A stretch of 64,000 nt of DNA from Mucilaginibacter sp. OK098 (GTDB lineage: Bacteria > Bacteroidota > Bacteroidia > Sphingobacteriales > Sphingobacteriaceae): contig NZ_FRCM01000004.1 of NCBI RefSeq assembly GCF_900142915.1, positions 186,001-250,000 of the forward strand, given 5' to 3'. This document shows positions 34,354-43,323 of this stretch, one piece after another. Each line of letters begins with the position of its first letter. Position 1 is the first letter of the stretch. A model generated the notes under the pieces. That model was given only the letters and a program-made list of their open reading frames with translations. It had not been told where the DNA came from and did no database searches. Both the position numbers and the translations under genes were made by a program.

Positions 34354-35562
34354 ATGATTACTACTGAACAGAAGGCCGTTATTAAGGCCACCGTACCCGT
34401 ATTAAGAGAGAATGGGGTATTACTTACCAAACATTTTTATAATCGTTTGCTGAATGGACATCCTGAGCTAAAGAATGTATTTAACATGGGAAATCAACAA
34501 AATGGAAGGCAGCAGACAGCCCTTGCCATGGCAGTTCTTGCCTATGCTGAACATATTGAAAACCCAGAGGTGTTAATGCCGGTGATAAACGGCATCGGGA
34601 ATAAACATGTTAGTTTGAATATACAGCCAAATCAATATGCGATTGTTGGGGAAAATCTTTTGGCATCTATCGGCGAAGTATTAGGTGATGCTGCCAGCGA
34701 AGAAATTTTAGATGCATGGGCAGCCGCCTATGGACAGTTGGCTGCGTTAATGTCTGGTCATGAGCAAATCTTATATAAAAAACAAATTGAGGCCAATGGC
34801 TGGAATGGCTGGAAGTCCTTTATTGTGAATAGAAAAGTAAAGGAATCCACAGAAATAACCTCCTTCTATTTTTATCCGGAGGATGGTGTTGACATACCAG
34901 ATTTTAAACCAGGACAATACCTAAGTGTTAGATTATTCCTGCCAGAACTCAATCTTTTACAACCACGTCAGTATAGCATATCCAATTCACCGAACGGCAA
35001 ATATTACCGGATTTCTGTAAAACGGGAAGCAGGTAATCCCGCACACGCTGATGGCATGATCAGTAATAGACTTCATGACCACATTAATGAAGGCGATAAA
35101 ATTGAACTTTCAGCACCTTCCGGCAATTTCATCTTAAATGATACAACAGAAAGAAACATCGTATTTATTTCAGGTGGCGTAGGCCAGACACCATTGATGA
35201 GCATGCTGGAAAGTCTTATTTCTTCCGGAAGCAAGGTACGAAAAACCTGGATTCACGGTTGCAGGGATGCAAATGTTCATGCATTCAGGGAACAGTTAAA
35301 AGCTTACGAAAAAACGCATACGCTTTTAGACAGCCATTATTTTTATAATGAAATTGAAAACGGAATACAAGAAGGCATCTATAAAGGCTGGGTGGATCTT
35401 GAACGTATAGGTTCTCTAAAAGATCATCATGACGCTGACTTTTACATATGTGGACCCGCTCCATTTATTACTATGCATTATCAAGACCTTGTGAAAAGAG
35501 GGGTACCTAAGGAACAGATATACTATGAAGAATTTGGGCCTTTAAATCTGCAACTTAATTAG
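34354..35562 (+). CDS. hmp: Flavohaemoglobin, nitric oxide dioxygenase
   Basis: 402 residues in the usual order. The globin domain (1-140) has VLLTKHFYNRLLNGHPELKN and the proximal His of NKHVSLNIQPNQYAIV. The FAD domain (about 150-260) has LQPRQYSISNSPNGKYYRIS. The NAD domain (about 265-400) has VFISGGVGQTPLMSMLESL and FYICGPAPFI, ending YYEEFGPL. It converts NO and oxygen to nitrate with NADPH. Located right after the NsrR-like gene and sharing its candidate operator; ends in a strong hairpin. Confidence 0.96.
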   Translation: MITTEQKAVIKATVPVLRENGVLLTKHFYNRLLNGHPELKNVFNMGNQQNGRQQTALAMAVLAYAEHIENPEVLMPVINGIGNKHVSLNIQPNQYAIVGENLLASIGEVLGDAASEEILDAWAAAYGQLAALMSGHEQILYKKQIEANGWNGWKSFIVNRKVKESTEITSFYFYPEDGVDIPDFKPGQYLSVRLFLPELNLLQPRQYSISNSPNGKYYRISVKREAGNPAHADGMISNRLHDHINEGDKIELSAPSGNFILNDTTERNIVFISGGVGQTPLMSMLESLISSGSKVRKTWIHGCRDANVHAFREQLKAYEKTHTLLDSHYFYNEIENGIQEGIYKGWVDLERIGSLKDHHDADFYICGPAPFITMHYQDLVKRGVPKEQIYYEEFGPLNLQLN

Positions 35563-35564
35563 CC

Positions 35565-35621
35565 TTATTCAGCCTGCAACCTAAGCTTGCCTTAAGCAGG
35601 CCCAGGTTGTAGGCTGAATAA
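35565..35621. terminator. Long hairpin after hmp
   Basis: TTATTCAGCCTGCAACCT (35565-35582) pairs with AGGTTGTAGGCTGAATAA (35604-35621) with one G-U pair, and an inner GCTTGC/GCAGGC stem lies in the loop. It begins 2 bases after the hmp stop. There is no T-run, but the stem of 18 base pairs makes a transcription end or RNA-stabilising element likely. Confidence 0.6.
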
Positions 35622-35693
35622 TTAATAGATAACTTTGAACCTCCCGCCAATTTTAGCAGTGTCAGACTGGTATATAATCTGCTAATGAATCCA

Positions 35694-36169
35694 TTAAAGT
35701 TTAAAAACTTTGTATGTGATTTTTCTGTGTTCTTTTACACGTTTAAACCGTTGCGGTAAACCCATCAGATCATCCCTTGCGATTTCACCCGCATCGTTCA
35801 ATCCACGAAGTGCAGTTATCTGCCATGATTTTAAAAGAAATTAAGTAAATCAATATAATCATTGCTCGTGTATACGTTCAAACGTTGGGCAACATCTGAA
35901 AAATGTGTAAACGCCAATCCCTGTGGCTGTACGAAGCCGCGTAATTAATGAGCAGGCATGACAATTTTCTTTATCATCATATCGGCAAATGCAATTAATG
36001 CTTCGTTCGGATCTACTTCGATAATTTTGTCCATAAAAAATTCATATGCTTTTGCGTGACAGTTTTCGTCAGTCGCGATGGTTTCGCAATTTTTTGATAA
36101 AACGTTATCTCTATGTTGCTTAGTTATTGTGGCTGTTCTCTTGGTCAATAAATCTATGTGTATTTTCAA
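35694..36169 (-). pseudogene. Acyl-ACP desaturase (DesA-like), broken C-terminal half
   Basis: The minus strand reads CETIATDENCHAKAYEFFMD (the di-iron E..H helix of acyl-ACP desaturases), ALIAFADMMIKKIVMPAH, stops, then in other frames gives FTHFSDVAQRLNVYTSNDYI and ITALRGLNDAGEIARDDLMG with LPQRFKRVKEH, ending at 35694. These follow the order of plant-type stearoyl-ACP desaturases. At least two frame changes and the missing N-terminal half, with the first di-iron helices, show a dead gene. Confidence 0.75.
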
Positions 36170-36550
36170 GATGATTGGTCACTTTTGACCAGCCCAACTG
36201 AAGAGCAACTTCATTGCATTTTACAGCAAATCCATTGCTAATACCAGTAAATAGACGACCAAATTGTATATAATAAAAACATTGTCAGTCAATCCATGCA
36301 ATTCTGCTTCTTCTATAAGTGTATTTTCCCTTTTAACTTAGAAATTGAATAAACTCGGTTAAAGTCTACGAGAGCCGAGTAATCTAAAGTCAGGACAGAT
36401 CGTACAAGTTTACAAAGTTCTCCCATCCTCCATAAAAAATCTACCTGTCTTTATTGTTACTTCTTAAAAGCACACTATGCGCGAGCGATTGCAATTTCTT
36501 AGAACGATAGGAATACCGAATTGCGGTTCTATTTTTTTTTGATAAATAAT
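36170..36550. other. Intergenic stretch without a recognisable gene
   Basis: A+T-rich; no frame gives family-like sequence. Its left part may hold further decayed pieces of the desaturase, but I could not align them. Its right end leads into the mocR2 control region. Confidence 0.5.
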
Positions 36551-36602
36551 TAAACTGGCTCAGAATTATTCCTGTATTTTTGTTATTTACAGGACCAGTT
36601 TA
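36551..36602. promoter_or_regulatory. Nested palindromes around the mocR2 promoter
   Basis: TAAACTGG (36551-36558) pairs with CCAGTTTA (36595-36602), and inside it CCTGTA (36571-36576) pairs with TACAGG (36588-36593). The inner pair encloses a perfect -7 box TATTTTTG (36575-36582). This is a good candidate for an autoregulatory site of the adjacent MocR gene, whose ATG is at 36614. Confidence 0.5.
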
Positions 36603-36613
36603 CTAAAATAACT

Positions 36614-38110
36614 ATGCCAGTAATGAAAAAAAACGTAATGATTCCATTCCAGACGTTGCTGGTGATAGATAAAAAGAGCAGGGTTCCTGCATACCAGCAA
36701 CTGGCCAATAAACTAATAGCCCTGATCCAGGAAGGCAAGATACTCCCTGGTGGAATTTTGCCGGGTACGCGACATATGGCAACAATGCTTCTGGTCAACC
36801 GTAAAACTGTGACCCGCGCTTATGAGGAACTTATTGCACAGGACTGGATCGAGACCTTGCCGCAAAAAGGGTACAGGATCATACCTGAACTACCGGTGAT
36901 CAAACCACGGTCCTTTCAGCCTAAAAATAACTTTACTGCACCGGACATTCAGGAGCCGGGAAGAATGAAGCCCCCTAAGGCATATTTTGACCTGGACGAA
37001 AGTAAATTGAAAAGTTCGGATATCGTTGTCAATGATGGCTATCCTGATATTAATCATTTACCCTATAACGAACTGTTGAAACAGTACCGGAAACAATTCA
37101 ACAAAAAAAACCTGAAACGGCAAATGACCCTGAGGGATGACGGGGGAATCCAGGCGCTCAAACAGGCCACCTCCAATTTCCTGAATGAAACGCGTGGAAT
37201 CAATATTTCAGAAAATGAAGTGGTCATTACACGAGGCGCACAGATGGCCATTTATATTGCTGCCTGCTTACTGCTCGCTCCGGGGGATAAGGTAGCGGTT
37301 AGCTACCCCAATTATTCATTTGCTGATAAAGTGCTTAAAAACGCAGGCGCGAACCTTGTAAACATACCTATCGACGAGGAAGGTATGGATATGGATTACC
37401 TGGAAATAAAGCTTATGAGCGGAGATATCAAGTTGTTGTATATTGTTCCCCATCACCACCATCCGACCACTGTGACCATGAGTGCGTCACGCAGGCTCAA
37501 ATTATTGCAGCTGATCAGGACTTATCAATTCTGGGTGATCGAGGATGACTATGATTATGACTTCCATTTTAAAAACAGCCCTATACTCCCGTTAGCAAGT
37601 TCTGACCACGGAGGAAAAATTCTTTACATCGGCTCCTTTACCAAGCAGCTGGCCCCTTCTTTTCGCATAGGCTATATGGTTGGTGCACCTGCAATTATCC
37701 GGAAAGCGATTAACCTGCGGATGATGATCGATCTCCGCGGCGATACGTTTATGGAACAAACCATCGCGGATATGATCAATAGCGGCGACCTCAGCAGGCA
37801 CATCAAGAAAACCAACAAAATATACGCGCACCGTTGCGCCTATATTTGCCAACTTCTACAGGAAAAACTGGGTGATAAAATAAGTTTCAGGCAGCCTTAT
37901 GGCGGCCTGGCGGTCTGGGTAAAATTCAATGCGCAGAATAATGTCGAGCAGCTTATCAAAAAAGCCGCGGCCTCCGGGCTATATTTTATCAGTAGTATCC
38001 ATGTCAATGAAGGTGATCCAAACCATAACGGACTCCGATTTGGGTTTGCCTCGTTAACCGAGGATGAAATAGAAAGAGCTGTTGAAATCCTCTCCCGTTT
38101 AGTCATCTAA
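36614..38110 (+). CDS. MocR/PdxR-type GntR regulator with aminotransferase domain, copy 2
   Basis: 498 residues, paralogous to the protein at 32245-33720 over its whole length. GntR winged helix: VPAYQQLANKLIALIQEGKI, LPGTRHMATMLLVNRKTVTR. PLP domain: VVITRGAQMAIYIAACLLLA, YIVPHHHHPTTVTMS, VIEDDYDYDFHF and IGSFTKQLAPSFRIGY with the PLP lysine. A cluster of small secreted proteins follows on the same strand and may be its target; a divergent partner is missing here (a desaturase remnant lies upstream). Confidence 0.92.
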   Translation: MPVMKKNVMIPFQTLLVIDKKSRVPAYQQLANKLIALIQEGKILPGGILPGTRHMATMLLVNRKTVTRAYEELIAQDWIETLPQKGYRIIPELPVIKPRSFQPKNNFTAPDIQEPGRMKPPKAYFDLDESKLKSSDIVVNDGYPDINHLPYNELLKQYRKQFNKKNLKRQMTLRDDGGIQALKQATSNFLNETRGINISENEVVITRGAQMAIYIAACLLLAPGDKVAVSYPNYSFADKVLKNAGANLVNIPIDEEGMDMDYLEIKLMSGDIKLLYIVPHHHHPTTVTMSASRRLKLLQLIRTYQFWVIEDDYDYDFHFKNSPILPLASSDHGGKILYIGSFTKQLAPSFRIGYMVGAPAIIRKAINLRMMIDLRGDTFMEQTIADMINSGDLSRHIKKTNKIYAHRCAYICQLLQEKLGDKISFRQPYGGLAVWVKFNAQNNVEQLIKKAAASGLYFISSIHVNEGDPNHNGLRFGFASLTEDEIERAVEILSRLVI

Positions 38111-38229
38111 ATCTAATAAACTTACTGGCCCCATCTGATAGTTATTTCTGGTCCCCAATAAGGGACCTTTACTGATATAGTTTTGTACCAGCAAATGTGA
38201 TTAACGCATTGTCAGCAACAAACTATCAT

Positions 38230-38652
38230 ATGAAAAAGCTATCAATTTCTCTTTTTGCTCTTTGCGCCCTCCTTACGACGAGCGTAAAGGCACAGGTTTC
38301 TGCCGAAGCCTCTCCGGTGAAGATACCACCGCAGGTCATTTTGAAACAACTTATCCAGTTGTCGGGTATCAAAGAACAGGAAGTAACAATGGCCATCATT
38401 ACTTATTCCCCTGGTGAAACATCCTCAGCGCACAGGCACCCAATTCCAACGTTCGGCTATGTTCTGGAGGGTAAAATAGAATCCACCTTTGAAGGTAAAG
38501 TTTATCATTATAAAACAGGTGACGCCTTCTTTGAGGAACCAAATGGTCTCCACTCTGGAACAAGGAACATTAGCAAAGATAAACCTGCAAAACTACTCGC
38601 GTTTTTTGTCGGGGATAAAAATAAACCAATCATCGTACCGGAAAAAAAATAA
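38230..38652 (+). CDS. Secreted cupin-domain protein
   Basis: 140 residues from the ATG at 38230. Signal peptide MKKLSISLFALCALLTTSVK ending AQ. Cupin motif 1 is YSPGETSSAHRHPIPTFGYV then LEGKIES (metal ligands His, His and Glu), and motif 2 GDAFFEEPNGLHSGTRN (His). Small periplasmic cupins of this kind are of unknown function. It follows mocR2 by 119 bases on the same strand. Confidence 0.9.
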   Translation: MKKLSISLFALCALLTTSVKAQVSAEASPVKIPPQVILKQLIQLSGIKEQEVTMAIITYSPGETSSAHRHPIPTFGYVLEGKIESTFEGKVYHYKTGDAFFEEPNGLHSGTRNISKDKPAKLLAFFVGDKNKPIIVPEKK

Positions 38653-38711
38653 TTGCTAGTGCGAAATCCGGTAAAACGAGCATTAGGTATTTATCATTAA
38701 AACAGGAACCC

Positions 38712-38828
38712 ATGTATGCGACCATTTTTATCATTACAAAATCAATATCCTTTTCTTGCGTGGCAGTGATCATTTATATGGCTATGGCCGCCGGAGAATT
38801 GGATGATTACGATGAAATCATTTACTAA
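38712..38828 (+). CDS. Small 38-residue membrane protein
   Basis: Starts at an ATG after an AGGA ribosome-binding-type sequence (38704-38707). MYATIFIITKSISFSCVAVI is one hydrophobic helix that runs on for a few residues (IYMAMAA), with an acidic tail (GELDDYDEIIY). It lies between the cupin and SnoaL-like genes on the same strand. It is too short to be sure, but the distinct hydrophobic helix and acidic end look like a real single-pass microprotein. Confidence 0.4.
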   Translation: MYATIFIITKSISFSCVAVIIYMAMAAGELDDYDEIIY

Positions 38829-38922
38829 TTCATCTCATTAGATACAAGTTAAAGGACTAACTGGGTTAGCATTCGTCCCATAAATTATAAAACGAATGAT
38901 TAATTAAGAAAAGTAACAAATC

Positions 38923-39381
38923 ATGAAACACTTAAAAAAAATCATAGTCATGGCACTATTAAGTTCAACAAGTATGACATTCGCACAGAGTGTTAAGGAA
39001 AAAAAAGCGATCGAAGCTCAAGTAAGGAAGCTTGATCAGGCACAGGCGGAGGCAAACTTCAAAGGTGATACGGCTGCTATCAATAGTTTCTGGCCGGACG
39101 ATTTTATCATTAACAATCAATTTAACCAGGTAGATGGCGGAGAACGTATCCGGAAAGGTATCGTAACGTATTCCTCTTTCGTCCGGAATATCGAAGTGGT
39201 TCGGGTACATGGAAATACCGTTATTGTGATGGGTAACGAAACGGTTGTACCTAAAGGCACCTCCCCGGATGCAGGTAAAACCTGGCACCGCCGTTATACC
39301 GATGTATGGATGAATATCGAAGGCAAGTGGTGGATGGTCGCCCGTCATGCCCATACCGTACAACCACCGGCTAATGGTTAA
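38923..39381 (+). CDS. Secreted SnoaL-like / DUF4440 (NTF2-fold) protein
   Basis: 152 residues. Signal peptide ending MTFAQS at about 23. The rest is a cone-shaped NTF2-like domain: KLDQAQAEANFKGDTAAINS, FWPDDFIINNQFNQVDGGER, VRVHGNTVIVMGNETVVPKG and RRYTDVWMNIEGKWWMVARH. Typical for DUF4440 proteins of unknown ligand. Second in a run of small secreted proteins. Confidence 0.9.
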   Translation: MKHLKKIIVMALLSSTSMTFAQSVKEKKAIEAQVRKLDQAQAEANFKGDTAAINSFWPDDFIINNQFNQVDGGERIRKGIVTYSSFVRNIEVVRVHGNTVIVMGNETVVPKGTSPDAGKTWHRRYTDVWMNIEGKWWMVARHAHTVQPPANG

Positions 39382-39441
39382 TAAATGCCGGTATAATCAA
39401 ACACAGATCAACAAATATTAAATCAACAAAACTCTTACATA

Positions 39442-40014
39442 ATGAAAAAAATACTGATGCTCGCGGCAGCAATTATCATTCAAACCGCCGCTTTTTCCCA
39501 GACCTGGAAGGCTGACAAATTGCATTCCCACATCACTTTTACCATCACCCACCTTACCATATCCGATGTTGACGGTTCATTTACCGAATTCGACGCAACA
39601 ATTACAGCTACGAAACCGGATTTCAGTGATGCGAAATTTGATTTTAACGCTTATACCAACTCAGTTAATACGAATAACGATTACCGCGATAAAGACCTGA
39701 AGTCAGAACATTTTTTTGAGGCCGAAAAGTACCCCGCAGTCGTTTTCACCAGCACCGGGATAAAATCAACCAGTAAAAACCACTATCAGGTAACCGGAAA
39801 TATGGCGCTGCACGGTGTTGTTAAGCCTGTCGTGTTCGACCTGGTTTACCGTGGCACCGTGGTTAATCCCAAAAATAAAAAGACCACCTCGGGATTCATT
39901 GCTACAGGAGTCATCAAGCGGTCATATTTTGCCTTCGCGAGCGGGTATCCGTCCGCGGTACTCAGTGATGAAGTTACCTTTAAAGCCTCCGGTGAATTCA
40001 CGAAGGCTGATTAG
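39442..40014 (+). CDS. YceI-family periplasmic lipid-binding protein
   Basis: 190 residues. Signal peptide ending AAFSQ, then WKADKLHSHITFTITHLTIS, VDGSFTEFDATITATKPDFS, FDFNAYTNSVNTNNDYRDKD, LKSEHFFEAEKYPAVVFTST and GVIKRSYFAFASGY. This lipocalin-like barrel binds polyisoprenoid or other lipid chains. Last of the small secreted proteins after mocR2; 60 bases separate it from the previous gene. Confidence 0.95.
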   Translation: MKKILMLAAAIIIQTAAFSQTWKADKLHSHITFTITHLTISDVDGSFTEFDATITATKPDFSDAKFDFNAYTNSVNTNNDYRDKDLKSEHFFEAEKYPAVVFTSTGIKSTSKNHYQVTGNMALHGVVKPVVFDLVYRGTVVNPKNKKTTSGFIATGVIKRSYFAFASGYPSAVLSDEVTFKASGEFTKAD

Positions 40015-40232
40015 TACCAAATACTTAATCTCTTCTTTTTAACAGATCATTATCATTAATGGATATATACTTCAACACTTCTCCGGCTATGTTATTCCAT
40101 AGAACGACCTGATCCGAGCGATTTGAATAATGACCAATCTAAATAATCATGGGCTCCATGTTCATTACAGGTTACTTTTTACCATGATATGGCTTGCGGA
40201 TTACCATGATCATTAAAGGATTAAGTGTTTAT
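40015..40232. other. Intergenic region after YceI
   Basis: No gene seen. A plus-strand open frame beginning at 40194 runs through the terminator palindrome and is not credible. Together with 40233-40462 it separates the plus-strand secreted protein genes from the minus-strand unit that follows. Confidence 0.5.
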
Positions 40233-40268
40233 ACAAAAGAAAACGGGCTGGGGCCCGTTTTCTTTTGT
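40233..40268. terminator. Strong bidirectional terminator
   Basis: ACAAAAGAAAACGGGC (40233-40248) pairs perfectly with GCCCGTTTTCTTTTGT (40253-40268) around a 4-base loop. The A/T outer part gives U-rich tails in both directions. It is 10 bases beyond the stop of the 44-residue minus-strand frame and 219 bases beyond YceI. Confidence 0.8.
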
Positions 40269-40277
40269 ATTTCGATT

Positions 40278-40412
40278 TTACCAATAATAAAGGTCAAGCA
40301 CACAATTTCCATCTCCAACCTCCACGACGCGTTCAATAAACTGAGGGCAATATCTTCTGGTTTTTCTATCTACCAAAATTATTTCCTGTCCAGGATGGAA
40401 ACCTTCATCCAT
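40278..40412 (-). CDS. Possible 44-residue protein
   Basis: ATG at 40412 on the minus strand. MDEGFHPGQEIILVDRKTRR, then YCPQFIERVVEVGDGNCVLD and LYYW. The composition is protein-like (compact beta-rich small domain), and the open frame continues a little upstream without a start (EALEAVTLSGK), so it could be a truncated end of a longer gene. It ends 10 bases before a perfect terminator. Family not recognised. Confidence 0.45.
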   Translation of the reverse strand: MDEGFHPGQEIILVDRKTRRYCPQFIERVVEVGDGNCVLDLYYW

Positions 40413-40462
40413 TTTACCGCTAAGGGTAACCGCTTCAAGCGCCTCCTTTTCATATTATCTAC

Positions 40463-41851
40463 TTACTTATCGAGATTATAGGTAAAATCTAAAAGCCCTA
40501 ACAGGTTATTCTTCTTAGGGTCGTATTTTAAATTTAATTTAACCCATGGTGTCTGAGGTAACCGGACCCGGAAGTAAGCATCAAAATAAAACTTACTTTT
40601 ATCGGCATTGGCTATATACCCGGAAGTAGCTCTGTCTTCTTCCAAAGCAATATTCAATTCCGCCAGTGACATTTTGCTGGCGTATACCAGCACTTGGTTG
40701 TAACCAGCCTGAAAGGCGATGATATTTCTATCAAGATTACGTACTACACCCTTAGGATCGCTACTGGTTAAAGTATCTGTTAGGGATGCTTTCAATTGCC
40801 CGATTTTTTGAATGTCGGTACCGCCAAAACTCTGGATGTAGGTAAGTCCGCCGGTATGGCTATCGAGTACTTTGCCGGTGCCTCCGGTATATAAATAGCC
40901 AAAGGTCAGCAATGGCCTCCGAGAAACTTTTTGGATAAGTAAGCGATATTTCTTTTCGATAGCCTGATGAACGTCCGCAAGGGTATTTGCGCCAAGTGCA
41001 TTATGAAGTACCTTGTTGTTTTTAACGCCGTCGTCCAGGAATTTATTCAAGTCTGTTACTTGCTGATCCGTGATAAAACTGGTAAAAGGACGATTCCCAG
41101 GCTGTGAACTCCCGTGGAAATTTATAAGCGTAGAAAGCGCTTCCTCGGTAAGAAAAGGTACATCATAAGCTATCGCATCCGTAACAGCAGCTGGCAGGTT
41201 AGGGCCGTTTGCGCCATGTGCATTGATCGCATCATTGAGTGCTTTCTGTATGTCACTGACATATCCACCATCAGATGGCAAACCTTGCAATAATCCTGGT
41301 TTAGCCGTATTAATTTTATCTTTCAGGTCAGTAACAGGTTGCCCGGCTTGGAATAAGTCACTTGCAAGTTTGGTTAAGCTTTCTGCTAGGCCAACATTTA
41401 TTGCCGACTCAAATTTGTGGATCGCCGCCTGGGTGATTTTACCTTCTTCCGGCTGGTAGGCGACATAGGCTTCAGAATAATTAGCTAAAGTCGTATCACG
41501 GCGGTTTAGCACATTGTAATTAAAGCCACCCTGCCAGGAGTTAACACCACCAAACCCCACAAATTCACCTTTTCGCTGCCAGGTAGAATTCAGGTAGTTC
41601 TTACTTGCATATCTGTCAGATTGCATATTTAGTGCGAACCAATTGAGCTTGACCTGCACACCGCTATTTGTGCTGGTAATGCTCTTCGCGGCGAGCTGAA
41701 AATAATTGGCAAGTACGTCTTCAGTGGCGCCGGTTTTGGTCTTATTGGCATCGCTTTCTGCTGCCTGGGTAGTTCCGGCAACAGTTTGGGCAGATGCTAT
41801 ACCTGAGATTAACAGGAAGCAACAAATAAGGAGATTAATTTTTTGTTTCAT
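40463..41851 (-). CDS. Secreted hypothetical protein, possible outer-membrane barrel
   Basis: 462 residues. Signal peptide MKQKINLLICCFLLISGIAS ending AQ. I do not recognise the family. The N-terminal 120 residues and C-terminal 100 have alternating beta-strand patterns (VQVKLNWFALNM; GEFVGFGGVNSWQGGFNYNV; SKFYFDAYFRVRLPQTPWVK), and there is a helical middle (about 130-300), so a barrel with a soluble insert is possible. It lies 24 bases downstream of the membrane-anchored protein gene at 41876-42610, so the two are probably one operon. Confidence 0.7.
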   Translation of the reverse strand: MKQKINLLICCFLLISGIASAQTVAGTTQAAESDANKTKTGATEDVLANYFQLAAKSITSTNSGVQVKLNWFALNMQSDRYASKNYLNSTWQRKGEFVGFGGVNSWQGGFNYNVLNRRDTTLANYSEAYVAYQPEEGKITQAAIHKFESAINVGLAESLTKLASDLFQAGQPVTDLKDKINTAKPGLLQGLPSDGGYVSDIQKALNDAINAHGANGPNLPAAVTDAIAYDVPFLTEEALSTLINFHGSSQPGNRPFTSFITDQQVTDLNKFLDDGVKNNKVLHNALGANTLADVHQAIEKKYRLLIQKVSRRPLLTFGYLYTGGTGKVLDSHTGGLTYIQSFGGTDIQKIGQLKASLTDTLTSSDPKGVVRNLDRNIIAFQAGYNQVLVYASKMSLAELNIALEEDRATSGYIANADKSKFYFDAYFRVRLPQTPWVKLNLKYDPKKNNLLGLLDFTYNLDK

Positions 41852-41875
41852 CGGAGTACAAGGTTAAGTGCGTGG

Positions 41876-42610
41876 TTAAACTGACATGGTTTGGTTATCG
41901 ACATTAATGATACCCGGGCCATACTTCAAAGGTGAATTGCTATTCCTGACCCCATCGATCGTTAAGGTTGCGCCGCCCTCTGGCCCTGGCGACGCTGCAC
42001 CGGATACGGTAAAATCAACTTTTCCAACAGGAAGGTCTACGTCCTGATAGCCGTCTGCATTAAAGTTGATTTGGGGACCGTTAGTAATGGTGACGGATAA
42101 AGTTCCAGGTGCTTCAGTAAAGGCTGCCGTAAAACGAACGGATTTCATCGGGACAGAGGCTTTATGTATGGTGTCAGTTTTTATTTTATCTACACCAAGA
42201 GGTAGCGCTTTTTGAGCGTCGTTAAGAAATTTTGCCTGGAAAGCTTTTTGAGCGCTTAAGTCCTTCAGCCCACTTAGGTAACCCAACACGTTCGTCCAGA
42301 ATGCGGAACCGCCACTGGCGAGCAAACCGATCAACCATTCAGGATACTTAGCAAGGTGGAGTGCATCAACCGTGCTTTTATCCATATTACTTATGACTAA
42401 ATATGCCGTTAGCCAGCAACATAAAAAGGCGATAACCATAAGCAACACTTTTTTGAAGATTGGCGTCGCCGTATCAGCCGGAGGGTTCCCGGCAGTGGCG
42501 GGAGGCGCGGCCAGGTTTGGAAAAATGGTTTTAACGAGCGTAACCAATCGGTCGCCTGCAATGCTGATCCCCAGGATCAACGAAACTAATTTGGAAATGT
42601 CTGCTATCAT
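41876..42610 (-). CDS. Hypothetical membrane protein with beta-rich C-terminus
   Basis: About 244 residues from the ATG at 42610 (MIADISKLVSLILGISIAGD). The first hydrophobic stretch is followed by a Pro/Ala linker (AAPPATAGNPPADTATPIF) and membrane helices VLLMVIAFLCCWLTAYLVIS and WLIGLLASGGSAFWTNVLGY. The C-terminal 110 residues look like a beta-sandwich (VRFTAAFTEAPGTLSVTITN). Family not recognised. Operon with the secreted 462-residue protein, divergent from the 159-residue gene. Confidence 0.7.
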   Translation of the reverse strand: MIADISKLVSLILGISIAGDRLVTLVKTIFPNLAAPPATAGNPPADTATPIFKKVLLMVIAFLCCWLTAYLVISNMDKSTVDALHLAKYPEWLIGLLASGGSAFWTNVLGYLSGLKDLSAQKAFQAKFLNDAQKALPLGVDKIKTDTIHKASVPMKSVRFTAAFTEAPGTLSVTITNGPQINFNADGYQDVDLPVGKVDFTVSGAASPGPEGGATLTIDGVRNSNSPLKYGPGIINVDNQTMSV

Positions 42611-42796
42611 GATTTCAATTTTTTTATCAAAGTTGAGGGTAGGCGAAGAAGTATTCAATACCAAACAAGGGGTATACACTACTTCGGAAAGCGGTATTTG
42701 GAATACCTCTTAAAATAAAGCTAATACCACCTGAAGGGTATAGAAAGCACCAATTAATCACCTGATATTTGAGGAAACCAAATAAAAAACAAGACA

Positions 42797-43276
42797 ATGA
42801 AAAAGAAAACTATTACACTGAAGAGAGCAAACTTTACGACAAAGAATGATATCTGCACCCTGGCTACAACTGATATGGCCGACATCGGTACATTTTTTAG
42901 TCAACCAGACGCAAAGCAGCGTTTGGACGACTACTTTAATGTTACCGGCTATTCACGTACTGACCCGAAACTAATATACGGGCAGTTGTTTGGCTTAAAT
43001 TGCTTCAAAACATTTATGGACAAAATTGACGCTTATAATACTGGCCTGGCTGCGGCAGACCAGATTACTGGCGTAAGGATCTATGAAGCTATGTGTGTTA
43101 GGCCATCTCTGCCGCCACCAGATGATACGAGACTTTTAGCAGACGTTCTTATCATACCTGTTTTAGCCAACGGACAAGATGTTCCTACCATACATGATGC
43201 GATAGATCCCATGTTGGTTTTGAGCGACGGCATGCCTTGTCCAAACGAATGCAAGACAGGATTTTATCTTAAATAA
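42797..43276 (+). CDS. Hypothetical 159-residue protein
   Basis: Soluble, no signal peptide. MKKKTITLKRANFTTKNDIC, then a helical middle (LFGLNCFKTFMDKIDAYNTG) and a C-terminus with MPCPNECKTGFY, the last two cysteines perhaps a small metal or disulfide site. No family recognised. It is divergent from the two membrane/secreted proteins and 47 bases upstream of the sensory operon. Confidence 0.7.
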   Translation: MKKKTITLKRANFTTKNDICTLATTDMADIGTFFSQPDAKQRLDDYFNVTGYSRTDPKLIYGQLFGLNCFKTFMDKIDAYNTGLAAADQITGVRIYEAMCVRPSLPPPDDTRLLADVLIIPVLANGQDVPTIHDAIDPMLVLSDGMPCPNECKTGFYLK

Positions 43277-43323
43277 TTTTCCGGATAGGGTTGTGAGTTA
43301 TCTGTCTACTATGGTTACATTTA

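Noticed and set aside
40194..40481. Plus-strand open frame of 95 codons after YceI
   Set aside because: It reads straight through a perfect terminator hairpin and ends inside the next gene's 3' end.
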